Shown here: positions 8,697 through 18,225 of the stretch, piece after piece | Position numbering within the stretch: the stretch's first letter is position 1 | Layout of the letters: every line of letters starts with the position of its first letter | Assembly (NCBI GenBank): GCA_002709305.1 | Contig: PAQM01000020.1 | Coordinates: 1-54,241 of the forward strand | Direction: 5' to 3' | Source of the DNA: Crocinitomicaceae bacterium | Lineage (GTDB): Bacteria; Bacteroidota; Bacteroidia; Flavobacteriales_D; Crocinitomicaceae | DNA: 54,241 nt | Program-made: the position numbers and the translations under genes | The notes under the pieces: generated by a model | What the model was told of the DNA's origin: nothing | Database searches by the model: none | What the model saw: only the letters and a program-made list of their open reading frames with translations

Positions 8697-8728
8697 GGCT
8701 ATTAATTACATAAAAATATTTCACGAAA

Positions 8729-11700
8729 ATGCGTAATAAAGGATTTTTTTGGTTAATGACAACGATATTATCAGTCATTTGTATTTATCAACTGTCATTT
8801 ACATTTGTTTCAAGTAGTGTAGAAAAGAAAGCAGAGAAGGAAGCTCAAAATCGAGTAGATCAACTTAAAAAAGAAGCAAAGGATAATAATATGATTGCTT
8901 ATCTTCCAAATAATACAAAAGTTAATTTTAATGATCCTGAAGCTGAAGAATTAGCGAATTCGGCATTTATTAATCAAATTTTAAAAGAAAAATCGGAAAC
9001 ACCAGTTTATCCAATTTTTGGTTCAACCTTTAAGGATGTAAAGACAAGAAGTCTAGCTTTTGGATTAGATCTTGTTGGAGGAATGAGTGTAACATTAGAA
9101 GTTTCAGTACCTGAACTTTTGAAAAATTATATTCGAAATGAAAGAGATATTAAGTTTAAAAAAGCGTTTGATAGCGCAAAAAAAGAATATGGTAATAATG
9201 GTGGAGATTTTATATCAATTTTCATACAAAATCATAATAAATTAAATCCTAACACCCCTTTAATTCGTTTATTTGATATTGCTGATATAGATGAATTAGG
9301 AAAAAATTCAACAGATCTTGATGTCGAAAATTTTCTTCGTGATAAAGAATCTAGCTCAATGGATGGGGTTGAAGAGATTATGAATCGTCGTATTAATCAG
9401 TTTGGTGTTGCGCAGCCAAACATCCAAAAAGATCCTACAAATAATAGACTATACATTGAGTTACCTGGTGTACAGGACGAAGCGACAGTTGCTGATAAGC
9501 TTCAATCTACTGCTAACCTTCAATTTTTTGAAACATATTCTATTCAAGAGATTGGTGCTCAATGGCAGCAAGCTACTGCTCTTTCTGCAACAGCTTCATT
9601 GGACATTGAAGAAACTGGTGTTTCATCTGACTCTTCAAATATAGACATTGATAGTTCTGAAATTTTAGATTTAACTACGTTAAATGATGAAGCAAAGAAA
9701 GGATTAGCTGATTTAATTAGTCCTGCTGGTCCATTTTCAATGGGATATTGTACTCCTGAAAATAAAAATTCTGTTGATATTATTTTAAAACGAAATGATA
9801 TTTTATCCCTTTTTCCTGAAGATGTTAAGTTTATGTGGTCTTCAGATTTAGAAATCATTAATATTGATACTAAGGAGTTAGGTTATTTTTTATATGCAGT
9901 TAGGGTTCCACAAGATGGTAAAGCAAAAGTGGGTGGTAGAGATATTAAAAATGCTTCTACTGGTTATGATCAAAATGAGGGTAAAATAACTGTTGATCTT
10001 CAAATGACAGAAGAAGGAGGTGATAAATGGGCTCAAATGACCCAAGAGAATACAGGTCGAGTTATTTCTATAACAATGGATAATGTAGTTTACAGTGCTC
10101 CTAGAGTAAATGAGCCTATAACAGGAGGCCGTACTCAAATTTCAGGTAGCTTTTCTATTAATGAGGCAAAAGATTTATCTGGGTTGCTTAATGGTGGTGC
10201 ATTACCGGCCCCATGTGTGATTAAAGAACAAACAAAAGTTGGACCAACTATTGGTGCTGAAAATGCTTCTGCTGGTTTGATTTCATTTATGATTGCCTTT
10301 ATACTTGTTTTTATATATATGGTTTTTTATTATGGTAAGTCAGGTATTATAGCTGATATTGCTTTATTTGCTAATATTTTATTCATTTTTGGTTCATTAG
10401 CTTCTTTTGGAGCTGTATTAACTTTAGCTGGTATAGCAGGTATTGTTTTAACCATTGGTATGGCTGTTGATGCTAATGTTCTTATCTTCGAAAGAATTCG
10501 TGAAGAACAGACCGCTGGTAAAGATCAAAAATCGTCAATTGATACAGGGTTCAAAAAGGCACTTTCCTCAATACTTGATGCAAATATTACAACACTGTTA
10601 ACAGCTATTATATTAAAAACCTTTGGTTCTGGTCCAATAGAATCTTTTGCTACTACATTGATTATAGGTATTTTTACTTCTGTATTTGCTGCTTTGGTGA
10701 TTACTCGTTTGTCCATTAATTGGTGGATTAAATCTGGTAGGATTATTTCATTTGAAACTAAAATGACTAAAGGGGCATTTAAAAATTTTACTATTAATTT
10801 TGTTGGTAATCGTAAAAAATATTATATCATTTCTAGTATTCTAGTTGTTGGTGGAATTATTTCACTCTTAACTAAAGGATTAAATCCTAGTGTTGAATTT
10901 TCTGGAGGGCGAACTTTTGGTGTAAAGTTCGAAAAAAATGCGGGTGATAATCTAGATTATATCAGAACTAATCTTAACTCTGTTCTAATTGATGAAAATG
11001 GTAAAAAATCTTCTTTAGAGTTAAAGACTAAGGGTAATAATTTTTTCTTAGATATTACAACAAATTATATGTTAGCTGATGAGAACGCTAATTTAAAAGT
11101 TAAGGAAAAATTACTTAAAGGATTAGTAAAATCAGAGCCTAAGGTTGGTAAAGCAAAAATTATGGAATCAAGATCTGTTTCTGCAACTGTTTCTAAAGAA
11201 TTAATATCTTCTTCTTTGTGGGCTATTATTTTATCTTTATTAGCTGTTTTTGCATATATATTAATGCGTTTTGGAAGGTGGCAATATTCAACAGGCGCCA
11301 TAATAGCTATGCTTCATGATGTCACAATAGTTTTAGCTGCTTTTGCTATTTTACATGGTATTCTACCTTTTAATTTAGATGTAGACCAAGCTTTTATTGC
11401 AGCTATTCTTACAGTCATAGGATATTCTATAAATGATACTGTTGTTGTATTTGATAGAATACGTGAGAATTTAAGATTACATAAATCATCTGATGAAAAT
11501 CAACAAATAAACATCGCATTGAATTCTACATTATCTAGAACAATTAATACATCTATGACTACATTCATTGTATTACTTATTATATTCTTGTTTGGCGGTG
11601 CTGCAATTAAAGGGTTCATTTTTGCTTTAATGATTGGTGTTATTGTAGGTACATATTCTTCTTTGTTTATTGCTACACCAATTTTAATTGATTTTTCTAA

Positions 11701-11797
11701 TAACAGATTAACTGAAGATGCTAAAGTAGCTAAAGCTAAAGCAGCATCTCTAGCTGCAGAAAAAGCAGAAAAAGAAGCTCATGAAGCAAAAATGTAG
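8729..11797 (+). CDS. secDF: Protein translocase subunits SecD-SecF, fused
   Basis: A 1022-residue fusion of the two RND-type Sec accessory subunits, which use the proton gradient to pull preproteins across the inner membrane after SecYEG/SecA. An N-terminal membrane span is followed by the SecD signature FGLDLVGGMS, the large periplasmic P1 region and the SecD membrane block (GLISFMIAFILVF..., MAVDANVLIFERIREE). SecF begins near residue 680-700 with its own LNPSVEFSGGRTFG motif and ends with VIGYSINDTVVVFDRIREN. The C-terminus is an Ala/Lys/Glu-rich cytoplasmic tail. SecDF fusion is usual in Bacteroidota. The P1 region carries an acidic Ser/Asp/Glu insert around residues 285-320. Confidence 0.96.
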   Translation: MRNKGFFWLMTTILSVICIYQLSFTFVSSSVEKKAEKEAQNRVDQLKKEAKDNNMIAYLPNNTKVNFNDPEAEELANSAFINQILKEKSETPVYPIFGSTFKDVKTRSLAFGLDLVGGMSVTLEVSVPELLKNYIRNERDIKFKKAFDSAKKEYGNNGGDFISIFIQNHNKLNPNTPLIRLFDIADIDELGKNSTDLDVENFLRDKESSSMDGVEEIMNRRINQFGVAQPNIQKDPTNNRLYIELPGVQDEATVADKLQSTANLQFFETYSIQEIGAQWQQATALSATASLDIEETGVSSDSSNIDIDSSEILDLTTLNDEAKKGLADLISPAGPFSMGYCTPENKNSVDIILKRNDILSLFPEDVKFMWSSDLEIINIDTKELGYFLYAVRVPQDGKAKVGGRDIKNASTGYDQNEGKITVDLQMTEEGGDKWAQMTQENTGRVISITMDNVVYSAPRVNEPITGGRTQISGSFSINEAKDLSGLLNGGALPAPCVIKEQTKVGPTIGAENASAGLISFMIAFILVFIYMVFYYGKSGIIADIALFANILFIFGSLASFGAVLTLAGIAGIVLTIGMAVDANVLIFERIREEQTAGKDQKSSIDTGFKKALSSILDANITTLLTAIILKTFGSGPIESFATTLIIGIFTSVFAALVITRLSINWWIKSGRIISFETKMTKGAFKNFTINFVGNRKKYYIISSILVVGGIISLLTKGLNPSVEFSGGRTFGVKFEKNAGDNLDYIRTNLNSVLIDENGKKSSLELKTKGNNFFLDITTNYMLADENANLKVKEKLLKGLVKSEPKVGKAKIMESRSVSATVSKELISSSLWAIILSLLAVFAYILMRFGRWQYSTGAIIAMLHDVTIVLAAFAILHGILPFNLDVDQAFIAAILTVIGYSINDTVVVFDRIRENLRLHKSSDENQQINIALNSTLSRTINTSMTTFIVLLIIFLFGGAAIKGFIFALMIGVIVGTYSSLFIATPILIDFSNNRLTEDAKVAKAKAASLAAEKAEKEAHEAKM

Positions 11798-11826
11798 TTC
11801 TATTCTTTAATATAATAAGAGTTATA

Positions 11827-12351
11827 TTATTGAATTAATGTTTCAAGGTATTCTTTATTTTTTTTATATAGTAATTCGAATAACTTTGTTGTCGCAAGTG
11901 CATCTCCACTTGCTCTATGCCTATCATTTAGATTAATTCCAAGACTTTTAGTTAGTTTGCCTAAACTATATGATTTATATCCAGGTATAATTTTTTTAGA
12001 ACTACGAACTGTACATAAATTGGGTCTTTTATAATTAAATCCAAGTGATTCAAATTCAGATTTAATAACTTTATAGTCAAATTTTACATTATGTGCAACA
12101 AAGACACAGTTATCTGTAATCTCATGAATTTTTTTTGCAATTTCAAAAAATCTAGGAGCATTTACTACCATGCTATTAGTTATTCCAGTAAGGTTAACAA
12201 TAAAAGGAGGGATATTTCTTTCAGGATTAACTAATGTTATGAATTTGTCAATGATTTTTTTTCCATCATGTTTATATATAGCTATTTCTGTTATTTTACT
12301 TTTTTTTGGACTCCCACCAGTAGTTTCTATGTCAATAATAGTATAAATCAA
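11827..12351 (-). CDS. DEDDh 3'-5' exonuclease, DNA polymerase III epsilon-like
   Basis: A 174-residue exonuclease-fold protein with all three Exo motifs: Exo I DIETTG (residues 7-12), Exo II with VFVAHNVKFDYKV, and Exo III DRHRASGDA, giving the DEDDh set (D, E, D, H, D). It resembles the proofreading epsilon subunit DnaQ but lacks any C-terminal polymerase-binding extension. It could therefore be a free proofreading subunit, an RNase T-like nuclease or a repair exonuclease. It converges with secDF, ending 30 bases from it, and is divergent from the 65-residue membrane protein gene. Confidence 0.87.
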   Translation of the reverse strand: MIYTIIDIETTGGSPKKSKITEIAIYKHDGKKIIDKFITLVNPERNIPPFIVNLTGITNSMVVNAPRFFEIAKKIHEITDNCVFVAHNVKFDYKVIKSEFESLGFNYKRPNLCTVRSSKKIIPGYKSYSLGKLTKSLGINLNDRHRASGDALATTKLFELLYKKNKEYLETLIQ

Positions 12352-12431
12352 AACAATTTTAAATTTAAAAAAATATAGACTATGAGAGTATTATTTATTA
12401 TGTTTATAATATAAATATTAAATAAGTTAAA

Positions 12432-12629
12432 ATGGATAAGAAATCAGCGTTTAATTTTAGAATATTTATTGGTGTAATTATTATAGGCGCTACAGTTTTT
12501 TTATCGTTCCGTTATTTATTAAAGGGACCTCCATTCATTAAAGTTATGGCCATCGGTTTAGTAGCGGGTGTTTCTTATTTAGTAATAGATCATTTAATTA
12601 AAAAAAGTAAAGAGAACAAAAATGAATAA
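12432..12629 (+). CDS. Small membrane protein, unknown function
   Basis: A 65-residue protein with two predicted membrane helices (FRIFIGVIIIGATVFLSF and IKVMAIGLVAGVSYLVI), a short KGPP turn between them, and a Lys/Glu/Asn-rich C-terminus. I do not recognise a family. It is probably real because its stop lies 8 bases inside the following prohibitin-like gene, giving overlapping, coupled translation, and its hydrophobic pattern is regular. It may be a partner or chaperone of the SPFH protein in the inner membrane, an inference from the overlap only. Confidence 0.6.
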   Translation: MDKKSAFNFRIFIGVIIIGATVFLSFRYLLKGPPFIKVMAIGLVAGVSYLVIDHLIKKSKENKNE

Positions 12630-13491
12630 TTTTAATCAACAAATGCCACAATTTGATATTGATCCAAAAAAGATTGGCAAGTATGTTACGATAGGAGTAA
12701 TGGTACTGATTTTAGTAGTATTATTTTTTATGTCTTGGACAGATGTTAATCCAGGAGAGGAAGGTTTTGTATTTAGACCTTATGGTAAAGGAGTAGATAA
12801 ACAAAGATCGTATAAAGAAGGGACTTTTTTTATTGCACCTTGGAATGAAATGATTACATATAATACACGTCAACAATCAAAGAATTATTCATCTGAAGTT
12901 ATGGATATTAATGGAACAGATATCATTGTTAAAGTTGCTGTTAATTATGCTGCAAAATCTTCAAAAACAGCTGATTTACATTTGAAACATGGACCTGGCT
13001 ATATATCTTTTATTGATGATAAAGCAAAAGGTGCAATTAAGGATGTAATAGGTAGATATACTTATGAACAGGTGTATAGTTCTAAAAGAGAAATTTTGGA
13101 AGGTGAAATAGAATCTATTCTTCAAAGTGATTTTAAAGGTAATTATATTACCCTTCATTATGTTGAGATAGCTGACGTAAATTTACCACCAAATATTGCT
13201 CAGGAAATAACAAATAAAGAAACTCAAAAACAGCGAAACTTAACTGCTAAAGAAAAAGAAAAAGAGGAGGAATATTTAGCAAATGCTAAAATAGAAAGAG
13301 CAAGAGGAGATTCATCTTTAATTGTCTCCGCTAAGTATAAAGCTGAAGCTATTGCTTTAGAGGCCGCTCAAATTGCGAAAAATCCTCAGTACATTGAGCT
13401 TAAGAAATGGGAGAAGTGGGATGGTATTGGATCGCCATATGGAGAATCTAATGTGTTTGGTTCTGGTGTATCTATTTTAAAACAGAATTAA
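12622..13491 (+). CDS. Prohibitin-family (SPFH/PHB domain) membrane protein
   Basis: A 289-residue protein with one N-terminal membrane anchor (residues about 23-41, VTIGVMVLILVVLFFMSW). An SPFH/PHB domain of about 170 residues follows, beginning VNPGEEGFVFRPYGKG, and then a charged coiled coil (residues about 195-250, ITNKETQKQRNLTAKEKEKE). Prohibitin relatives form ring- or cage-like oligomers that scaffold membrane proteins and membrane proteases such as FtsH. The C-terminus is Gly/Ser-rich. Coupled to the 65-residue membrane protein by an 8-base overlap. A strong hairpin terminator follows 21 bases after its stop. Confidence 0.88.
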   Translation: MNNFNQQMPQFDIDPKKIGKYVTIGVMVLILVVLFFMSWTDVNPGEEGFVFRPYGKGVDKQRSYKEGTFFIAPWNEMITYNTRQQSKNYSSEVMDINGTDIIVKVAVNYAAKSSKTADLHLKHGPGYISFIDDKAKGAIKDVIGRYTYEQVYSSKREILEGEIESILQSDFKGNYITLHYVEIADVNLPPNIAQEITNKETQKQRNLTAKEKEKEEEYLANAKIERARGDSSLIVSAKYKAEAIALEAAQIAKNPQYIELKKWEKWDGIGSPYGESNVFGSGVSILKQN

Positions 13492-13512
13492 TATTTTTAT
13501 TTAAATGATAAT

Positions 13513-13545
13513 AAAAAAAGGGAAGAATAAATCTTCCCTTTTTTT
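13513..13545. terminator. Bidirectional intrinsic terminator
   Basis: GGGAAGA (13520-13526) pairs perfectly with TCTTCCC (13532-13538) around a 5-base loop. The stem is flanked by A7 on the left and T7 on the right, which extends the pairing and supplies a U-tract in either direction. It sits between the convergent prohibitin-like gene and sucD, so it can end both transcripts. Confidence 0.9.
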
Positions 13546-13561
13546 ATATAATTAAGTTTAA

Positions 13562-14440
13562 TTAGACTATTACACCTAAAACTTCAGCCATTTTTTTTCC
13601 AATTTCAGCTGGTGAGTCAACTACATGTATTCCACATTCTCGCATTATTTTTTTCTTAGCTTCTGCAGTATCATCATCACCACCAACGATTGCACCTGCA
13701 TGACCCATTGTTCTTCCTTTAGGTGCTGTTTCACCAGCAATAAATCCTACTACTGGTTTTTTAGAATTATTTTTAATCCATTTTGCAGCCTCTGCTTCAA
13801 GGTTACCTCCAATTTCACCAATCATTACAATGCCTTCGGTATCAGAATCATCCATGAATAGTTGAATTGCTTTTTTTGTGGTTGTTCCAATAATAGGATC
13901 CCCACCTATTCCTATAGCAGATGTAATTCCTAGACCAGCTTTACAAACTTGATCTGCTGCTTCGTATGTTAAAGTTCCAGATTTAGAAACTATACCAATA
14001 GATCCTTTTTTGAAAACAAATCCTGGCATAATTCCAACTTTAGCTTCATCAGCAGTAATAACTCCGGGACAGTTAGGACCGATTAAAGTACAATCATATT
14101 TTGAGATATATTCTTTAGCAGTAACCATATCTTTTACTGGAATCCCTTCAGTTATACAAACGATTACTTTTATACCTGCTGATGCAGCTTCCATAATTGC
14201 ATCTGCTGCAAATGCGGGTGGCACAAAGATTATAGATGTATCAGCATCTTTTTTTTCAACAGCATCTGAAACAGTATTGAATACAGGAAGATTTAAATGA
14301 TTTTGACCACCTTTTCCTGGAGTTACACCTCCTACAATGTTAGTTCCATATTCAATCATTTGATTTGCATGGAAAGTTCCTTCACTTCCAGTAAATCCTT
14401 GAACTATGACTCTTGAATTTTTATTTACTAGTACACTCAT
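13562..14440 (-). CDS. sucD: Succinate-CoA ligase [ADP-forming] alpha subunit
   Basis: A 292-residue alpha subunit of succinyl-CoA synthetase, the TCA-cycle enzyme that makes ATP or GTP from succinyl-CoA. The N-terminal CoA-binding Rossmann domain contains VQGFTGSEGTFH and GGVTPGKGG. The second domain has GPNCPGVI, KSGTLTYEA and the active-site histidine in MGHAGAIVGG, at about residue 247, matching the phosphorylated His of the E. coli enzyme. Length is standard. The beta subunit gene sucC is not in the window, so the two subunits are encoded apart. It shares the terminator at 13513-13545 with the opposing gene. Confidence 0.96.
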   Translation of the reverse strand: MSVLVNKNSRVIVQGFTGSEGTFHANQMIEYGTNIVGGVTPGKGGQNHLNLPVFNTVSDAVEKKDADTSIIFVPPAFAADAIMEAASAGIKVIVCITEGIPVKDMVTAKEYISKYDCTLIGPNCPGVITADEAKVGIMPGFVFKKGSIGIVSKSGTLTYEAADQVCKAGLGITSAIGIGGDPIIGTTTKKAIQLFMDDSDTEGIVMIGEIGGNLEAEAAKWIKNNSKKPVVGFIAGETAPKGRTMGHAGAIVGGDDDTAEAKKKIMRECGIHVVDSPAEIGKKMAEVLGVIV

Positions 14441-14521
14441 CTTTTTATGTTTTATTTATCGAAATTTTTTCAAAAATTGTTTCGCAAAAATAAAAACTTG
14501 TATTTGTTTCAGCAACGATTG

Positions 14522-15229
14522 TTACTTTTTTATTAATTCTACTAAATATTGATTATTATAATCTATTATTTTTTCTGCTAAAAAGCCGACTTTTTTTGCA
14601 ATATTTTTCAGATTCAAGAAATCAACATAAAGCCAATCAAACCATTCAGATTTATGATTTTTATATTTCATTTGAAATTTAAAATCACCGTAATACATTG
14701 AATTTAGATTAACCCATTGTCCATTGTCTTCATCTTTATATAGGTATTTTATATCTGATGAATCACAAAGGATTTTACCTCCTTTATTTAACAAACTTTT
14801 TGCTTTCATTAAAGTGTATTCTAAATTAGTAAGTTTACCAGCAATTCCAATTCCATTCATAAGCATAAGGATAGTATCATATTTTTCATTTTTAATATTA
14901 AAGAAGTTTATCAATCTAGCATTTAGTTTATTGTTTTTTAAATGCACGATTGCAAGTGGACTTATATCAATACATGAAACATTCATTCCTTTTTTATTTA
15001 GATAATTTGCATGAGGACCTGCACCAGCACCAACATCTAAAATTTTACCAGAACATCTTGACAGAGCAATTTTTTCTATTTCTGGCATATCATCAAACGA
15101 TCTAAATAAATAGGCAGAGCTTAGAACATCATCTTCACATAAATCTGATGATACAATTATATTTTGATTAATTCCATTTTTTTTGAAATCAATAATTGCT
15201 TGGCCTATAGGATCATTTTTAAGAACCAT
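14522..15229 (-). CDS. Class I SAM-dependent methyltransferase
   Basis: A 235-residue methyltransferase with motif I as ILDVGAGAGPHA (about residues 64-75), the acidic end of strand 2 in CIDISPLAIVHL, and a motif IV-like region DTILMLMNGIGIAG. There is no NPPY/F motif, so nucleic-acid N6-adenine activity is unlikely; a small-molecule or protein substrate is possible. It starts 2 bases after the stop of the pRiA4b ORF-3 family gene, so both are in one transcript running toward sucD. Substrate is unknown. Confidence 0.75.
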   Translation of the reverse strand: MVLKNDPIGQAIIDFKKNGINQNIIVSSDLCEDDVLSSAYLFRSFDDMPEIEKIALSRCSGKILDVGAGAGPHANYLNKKGMNVSCIDISPLAIVHLKNNKLNARLINFFNIKNEKYDTILMLMNGIGIAGKLTNLEYTLMKAKSLLNKGGKILCDSSDIKYLYKDEDNGQWVNLNSMYYGDFKFQMKYKNHKSEWFDWLYVDFLNLKNIAKKVGFLAEKIIDYNNQYLVELIKK

Positions 15230-15231
15230 TA

Positions 15232-15756
15232 TTAATATTCATATTGGTCTTCGAAATCATTAAATCCAAATTCATCTTCATCTTCTTGAGATTCAAATTC
15301 TGTTTTGAATTGAAGTGAATTTTGTTCATTGATTTTTGAGTTTTCATCTGGGGATTTTCCAATAGATAATACTATTTCAGGAGATTTAGGAGCTTCTTTT
15401 TTATATTCTATTAGTTCTATTAGAAACATCCACATATTTAAAAAATCATGAACTAAAATTATTTTTTGGTCTGATTCTTGAATAAAATCTGAAATTATAC
15501 ATGTTTTCATCACTCCAGGCATTATCTGACTATTGTCTTCTCCAAAAGACATATCAAATAAACTTATCTCATAACCTTTATCCCAATTTTCATTTGACAT
15601 ATAAAAAGATGCCATTTGATTATTTGAAAAGTTATAAGCTTTTAAAATTATTTTATAGAAAGATTCGAAGTTATCTTTATCGCTGATTATTATATCGCGA
15701 AATATTTCATCTTTATTTTTTGAATCTAGTAAAATCCTAAATTTTAAACCTGCCAT
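15232..15756 (-). CDS. Plasmid pRiA4b ORF-3 / IS1096 TnpR-like family protein
   Basis: A 174-residue protein whose first 125 residues follow the pRiA4b ORF-3 fold: FRILLDSKNKDEIFRDI, a helical DNFESFYKIILKAYNF segment, then FYMSNENWDKGYEISLFD and a C-terminal strand-rich part. The last 50 residues are highly acidic (runs such as ESQEDEDEF and DFEDQYEY) and probably disordered. Despite the 'IS1096 passenger' family name, this member is not within a mobile element: no transposase or terminal repeats are near, and members are standard in Bacteroidota chromosomes. It lies upstream of the methyltransferase in a two-gene unit. Function is unknown. Confidence 0.8.
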   Translation of the reverse strand: MAGLKFRILLDSKNKDEIFRDIIISDKDNFESFYKIILKAYNFSNNQMASFYMSNENWDKGYEISLFDMSFGEDNSQIMPGVMKTCIISDFIQESDQKIILVHDFLNMWMFLIELIEYKKEAPKSPEIVLSIGKSPDENSKINEQNSLQFKTEFESQEDEDEFGFNDFEDQYEY

Positions 15757-15796
15757 TTCTAGATATTAATTGTTTTAAAATTACGCTAAATTTAGT

Positions 15797-17209
15797 TTAA
15801 TGTTTCAAGCCCATTTCAAGCCCGATTTTAATCATTAAGTCATAGGCTTCTTTACTATCATTTTTAATTTTTCCATCTAGTATTGCCTCTTTTATTTTTG
15901 ATTTAATAGTTCCTATCTCTTGACAAGGATGTAGACTAAATGTTTTCATAATTGTAATACCATCAATCGGAGGTTGAAAGTTACGTATACGGTCTTTTTC
16001 TTCAACAATTAATAATTTTTTTTCTACTAGCTTAAAGTTCTCCTTATATTTTTTAACTTTCATTTCATTTTTAGATGTTATATCCGCGTTACATAATATC
16101 ATCAAATCATCAATATCATCTTCTGCATCTGATAATAACCTTCTAATAGCTGAATCAGTAACATGACCTTTAACAAGAGCTATTGGTCTTAAGTGTAACC
16201 GAACGAGTTTTTGAACATATTTCATTTTTCTATCCATAGGTAATTTTAACCTTTTAAATATTTTTGGAACCATACGAGCACCTAACTCTTCGTGTCCATG
16301 AAATGTCCATCCAGTTTTATCATTAAATCTTTTTGTTTTCGGTTTTCCAATGTCATGCATTATAGCGGCCCACCTTAACCAAATATTTTCACTTTTTTTG
16401 CTAATATTTTCTAGTACTTCTAATGTATGATTAAAATTATCTTTATGCGATTTTTTCATAATTGTTTCAACACCATGAAGTGATACCATTTCTGGAAAAA
16501 ATTGATGCAGTAGTTTTGTTTGAAATAGTAAATTGAATCCTTTTGAAGGGTTTTTACTGAGGATTATTTTATTTAGTTCATCTATTATTCGCTCTTTTGA
16601 AATAATACTTAATCGGTTTGAATTTTCTTTAATAGACTCTATGCTATCTCTCTTTATTGTAAAGTTTAATTCTGAAGCAAACCTTACTGCTCGCATCATT
16701 CGAAGGGGGTCATCAGAATATGTTTTATTAGGTTCTAAAGGTGTTCGAATTATTTTATTTTCAATATCCTTAATACCATTAAAAGGATCTATAAGTTCAC
16801 CAAATTTTTTTTTATTAAGATTTATCGCAAGTGTATTTATTGTGAAGTCCCTTCTGTTTTGATCATCTTTTATTGTTCCATTTTCAATAATAGGTTTTCT
16901 AGATTTTTTTTGATAAGACTCTTTTCGAGCACCTACAAATTCAATATTAAAATCTTTATAGGTAAATTGAGCTGTTCCGAAATTTTTAAATAGCGATACT
17001 TTATTTACATTTAGTTTTTTTGCACATAATGTAGCTAAATCTAATCCATTTCCAACGACAACAACATCTATGTCTTTTGATTTACGATTTAAAAATAAGT
17101 CACGGACATAACCACCAATAACATATGCTTCAAGATTTTTTTCTGAAATAATTTCTGAAATAACCTTAAAAGCAGGGTTTGTTATATGTTGACTAAAATT
17201 ATTTAACAT
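15797..17209 (-). CDS. cca: CCA-adding tRNA nucleotidyltransferase with HD domain
   Basis: A 470-residue class II nucleotidyltransferase. The head has the VIGGYVRDLFL motif and the metal-binding DIDVVVVG (residues about 31-52), then the ENGTIKDDQNRRDFTINTLAI motif region and the base-recognition DDPLRMMRAVRFA segment. From about residue 250 an HD phosphohydrolase domain follows, with RWAAIMHDIGKP and FHGHEELGARM. This is the usual Bacteroidota form. It adds or repairs the 3' CCA end of tRNA and may also remove 2',3'-cyclic phosphates. Although often paired with tsaC in this group, here an opposing hydrolase gene separates them. Confidence 0.93.
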   Translation of the reverse strand: MLNNFSQHITNPAFKVISEIISEKNLEAYVIGGYVRDLFLNRKSKDIDVVVVGNGLDLATLCAKKLNVNKVSLFKNFGTAQFTYKDFNIEFVGARKESYQKKSRKPIIENGTIKDDQNRRDFTINTLAINLNKKKFGELIDPFNGIKDIENKIIRTPLEPNKTYSDDPLRMMRAVRFASELNFTIKRDSIESIKENSNRLSIISKERIIDELNKIILSKNPSKGFNLLFQTKLLHQFFPEMVSLHGVETIMKKSHKDNFNHTLEVLENISKKSENIWLRWAAIMHDIGKPKTKRFNDKTGWTFHGHEELGARMVPKIFKRLKLPMDRKMKYVQKLVRLHLRPIALVKGHVTDSAIRRLLSDAEDDIDDLMILCNADITSKNEMKVKKYKENFKLVEKKLLIVEEKDRIRNFQPPIDGITIMKTFSLHPCQEIGTIKSKIKEAILDGKIKNDSKEAYDLMIKIGLEMGLKH

Positions 17210-17315
17210 AATATCTACAAAGTTAATTTAATCAAAATTAATATTGATTTATCCACTAAATTAATAGTAATAATAATCGTATTTTAGATAAATTGGCATA
17301 CTGTATTAAAAATCT

Positions 17316-18224
17316 ATGATCAAATTAATAGTTTCTTTTATTTCAAATAATTTTTATCGAATAGTTAAAAGGCATATCGATAAAAAAATGATTAAAGCAA
17401 AATTAGAAATCAATTTTATAAAAATAAATGGAGATAGTTTTGAATATTGGGATAATAATGCAAGCAAACCAGCTATTTTTTTAGTTCATGGTTTTGGTAC
17501 CTCTGCTGAATATCAATGGTACAAACAAGTAAATGTGTTAAGTAAGGATTATCGTATAATTATTCCAAATTTATTTTACTTTGGTCGAAGTAATTCTATT
17601 TCTAAAAAATTTAGAATAGAAGATCAAGTAGAATTTATTAATTTATTATCAAAACATTTGAATTTAGATTCAATTATTTTTTTTGGTATTTCATATGGTG
17701 GACAGATAGCTATAGATTTCACAAAAAAATATCCTCAAATTGTAAAGAGTTTAGTAATTGTAAATTCTCCAATTAAATTTTATAATATTAAAGATGTTGA
17801 GGAGATTTGTGAATCTTTTGATGTTTCAAACCTTCAAGATTTATTTGTTCCGCATAATTATAAAGATTTAAAGAAAATATTTTATTTGGCTTTAGGCAAG
17901 AAATGGATTTTACCCTCCTTTTTCCTTAAGCCATTTTATAAGAATTTATATATAAATAATTTTAATGAAAAGCGTCATTTAATAAGTCATTCTGTTGATA
18001 GAATCAACCACTTTACTAAAGTAAATTATAGCTTTGATACACCAACTTTAATGATATATGGAGGAAATGATAAAATAACTTCTACAGACAAAGCTCTTTT
18101 ATTAAAAAATCACATTGGTAATAATGCAAAATTCACATTAATAAAAAAAGGTACACACATGCCTAATATTACTCAAACCGATAAGTTTAATGAAATTGTT
18201 TTAAATTTTTTAAATAAAGCGTAG
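17316..18224 (+). CDS. Alpha/beta-fold hydrolase
   Basis: A 302-residue alpha/beta hydrolase. The oxyanion-hole motif is IFLVHGFGTSAE (about residues 61-72), the nucleophile elbow GISYGG carries the catalytic Ser (about residue 127), and the acid and histidine are likely in LMIYGGNDKIT and KKGTHMPN. A cap domain of about 80 residues lies between strands 6 and 7. Substrate cannot be predicted; esterase, lactonase and C-C hydrolase relatives share this layout. The gene is inserted in opposite orientation between cca and tsaC, and its stop lies 1 base from the stop of tsaC. Confidence 0.85.
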   Translation: MIKLIVSFISNNFYRIVKRHIDKKMIKAKLEINFIKINGDSFEYWDNNASKPAIFLVHGFGTSAEYQWYKQVNVLSKDYRIIIPNLFYFGRSNSISKKFRIEDQVEFINLLSKHLNLDSIIFFGISYGGQIAIDFTKKYPQIVKSLVIVNSPIKFYNIKDVEEICESFDVSNLQDLFVPHNYKDLKKIFYLALGKKWILPSFFLKPFYKNLYINNFNEKRHLISHSVDRINHFTKVNYSFDTPTLMIYGGNDKITSTDKALLLKNHIGNNAKFTLIKKGTHMPNITQTDKFNEIVLNFLNKA

Positions 18225-18225
18225 T

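Noticed and set aside
11809-11828. AATATAA/TTATATT inverted repeat between secDF and the exonuclease gene as a terminator
   Set aside because: Seven A-T pairs only, with no adjoining T-tract; such matches are expected by chance in this AT-rich DNA.
15232-15756. Possible insertion-sequence remnant, because of the IS1096 passenger family name
   Set aside because: No transposase, terminal inverted repeats or target duplications are seen, and the family is ordinary in Bacteroidota chromosomes.
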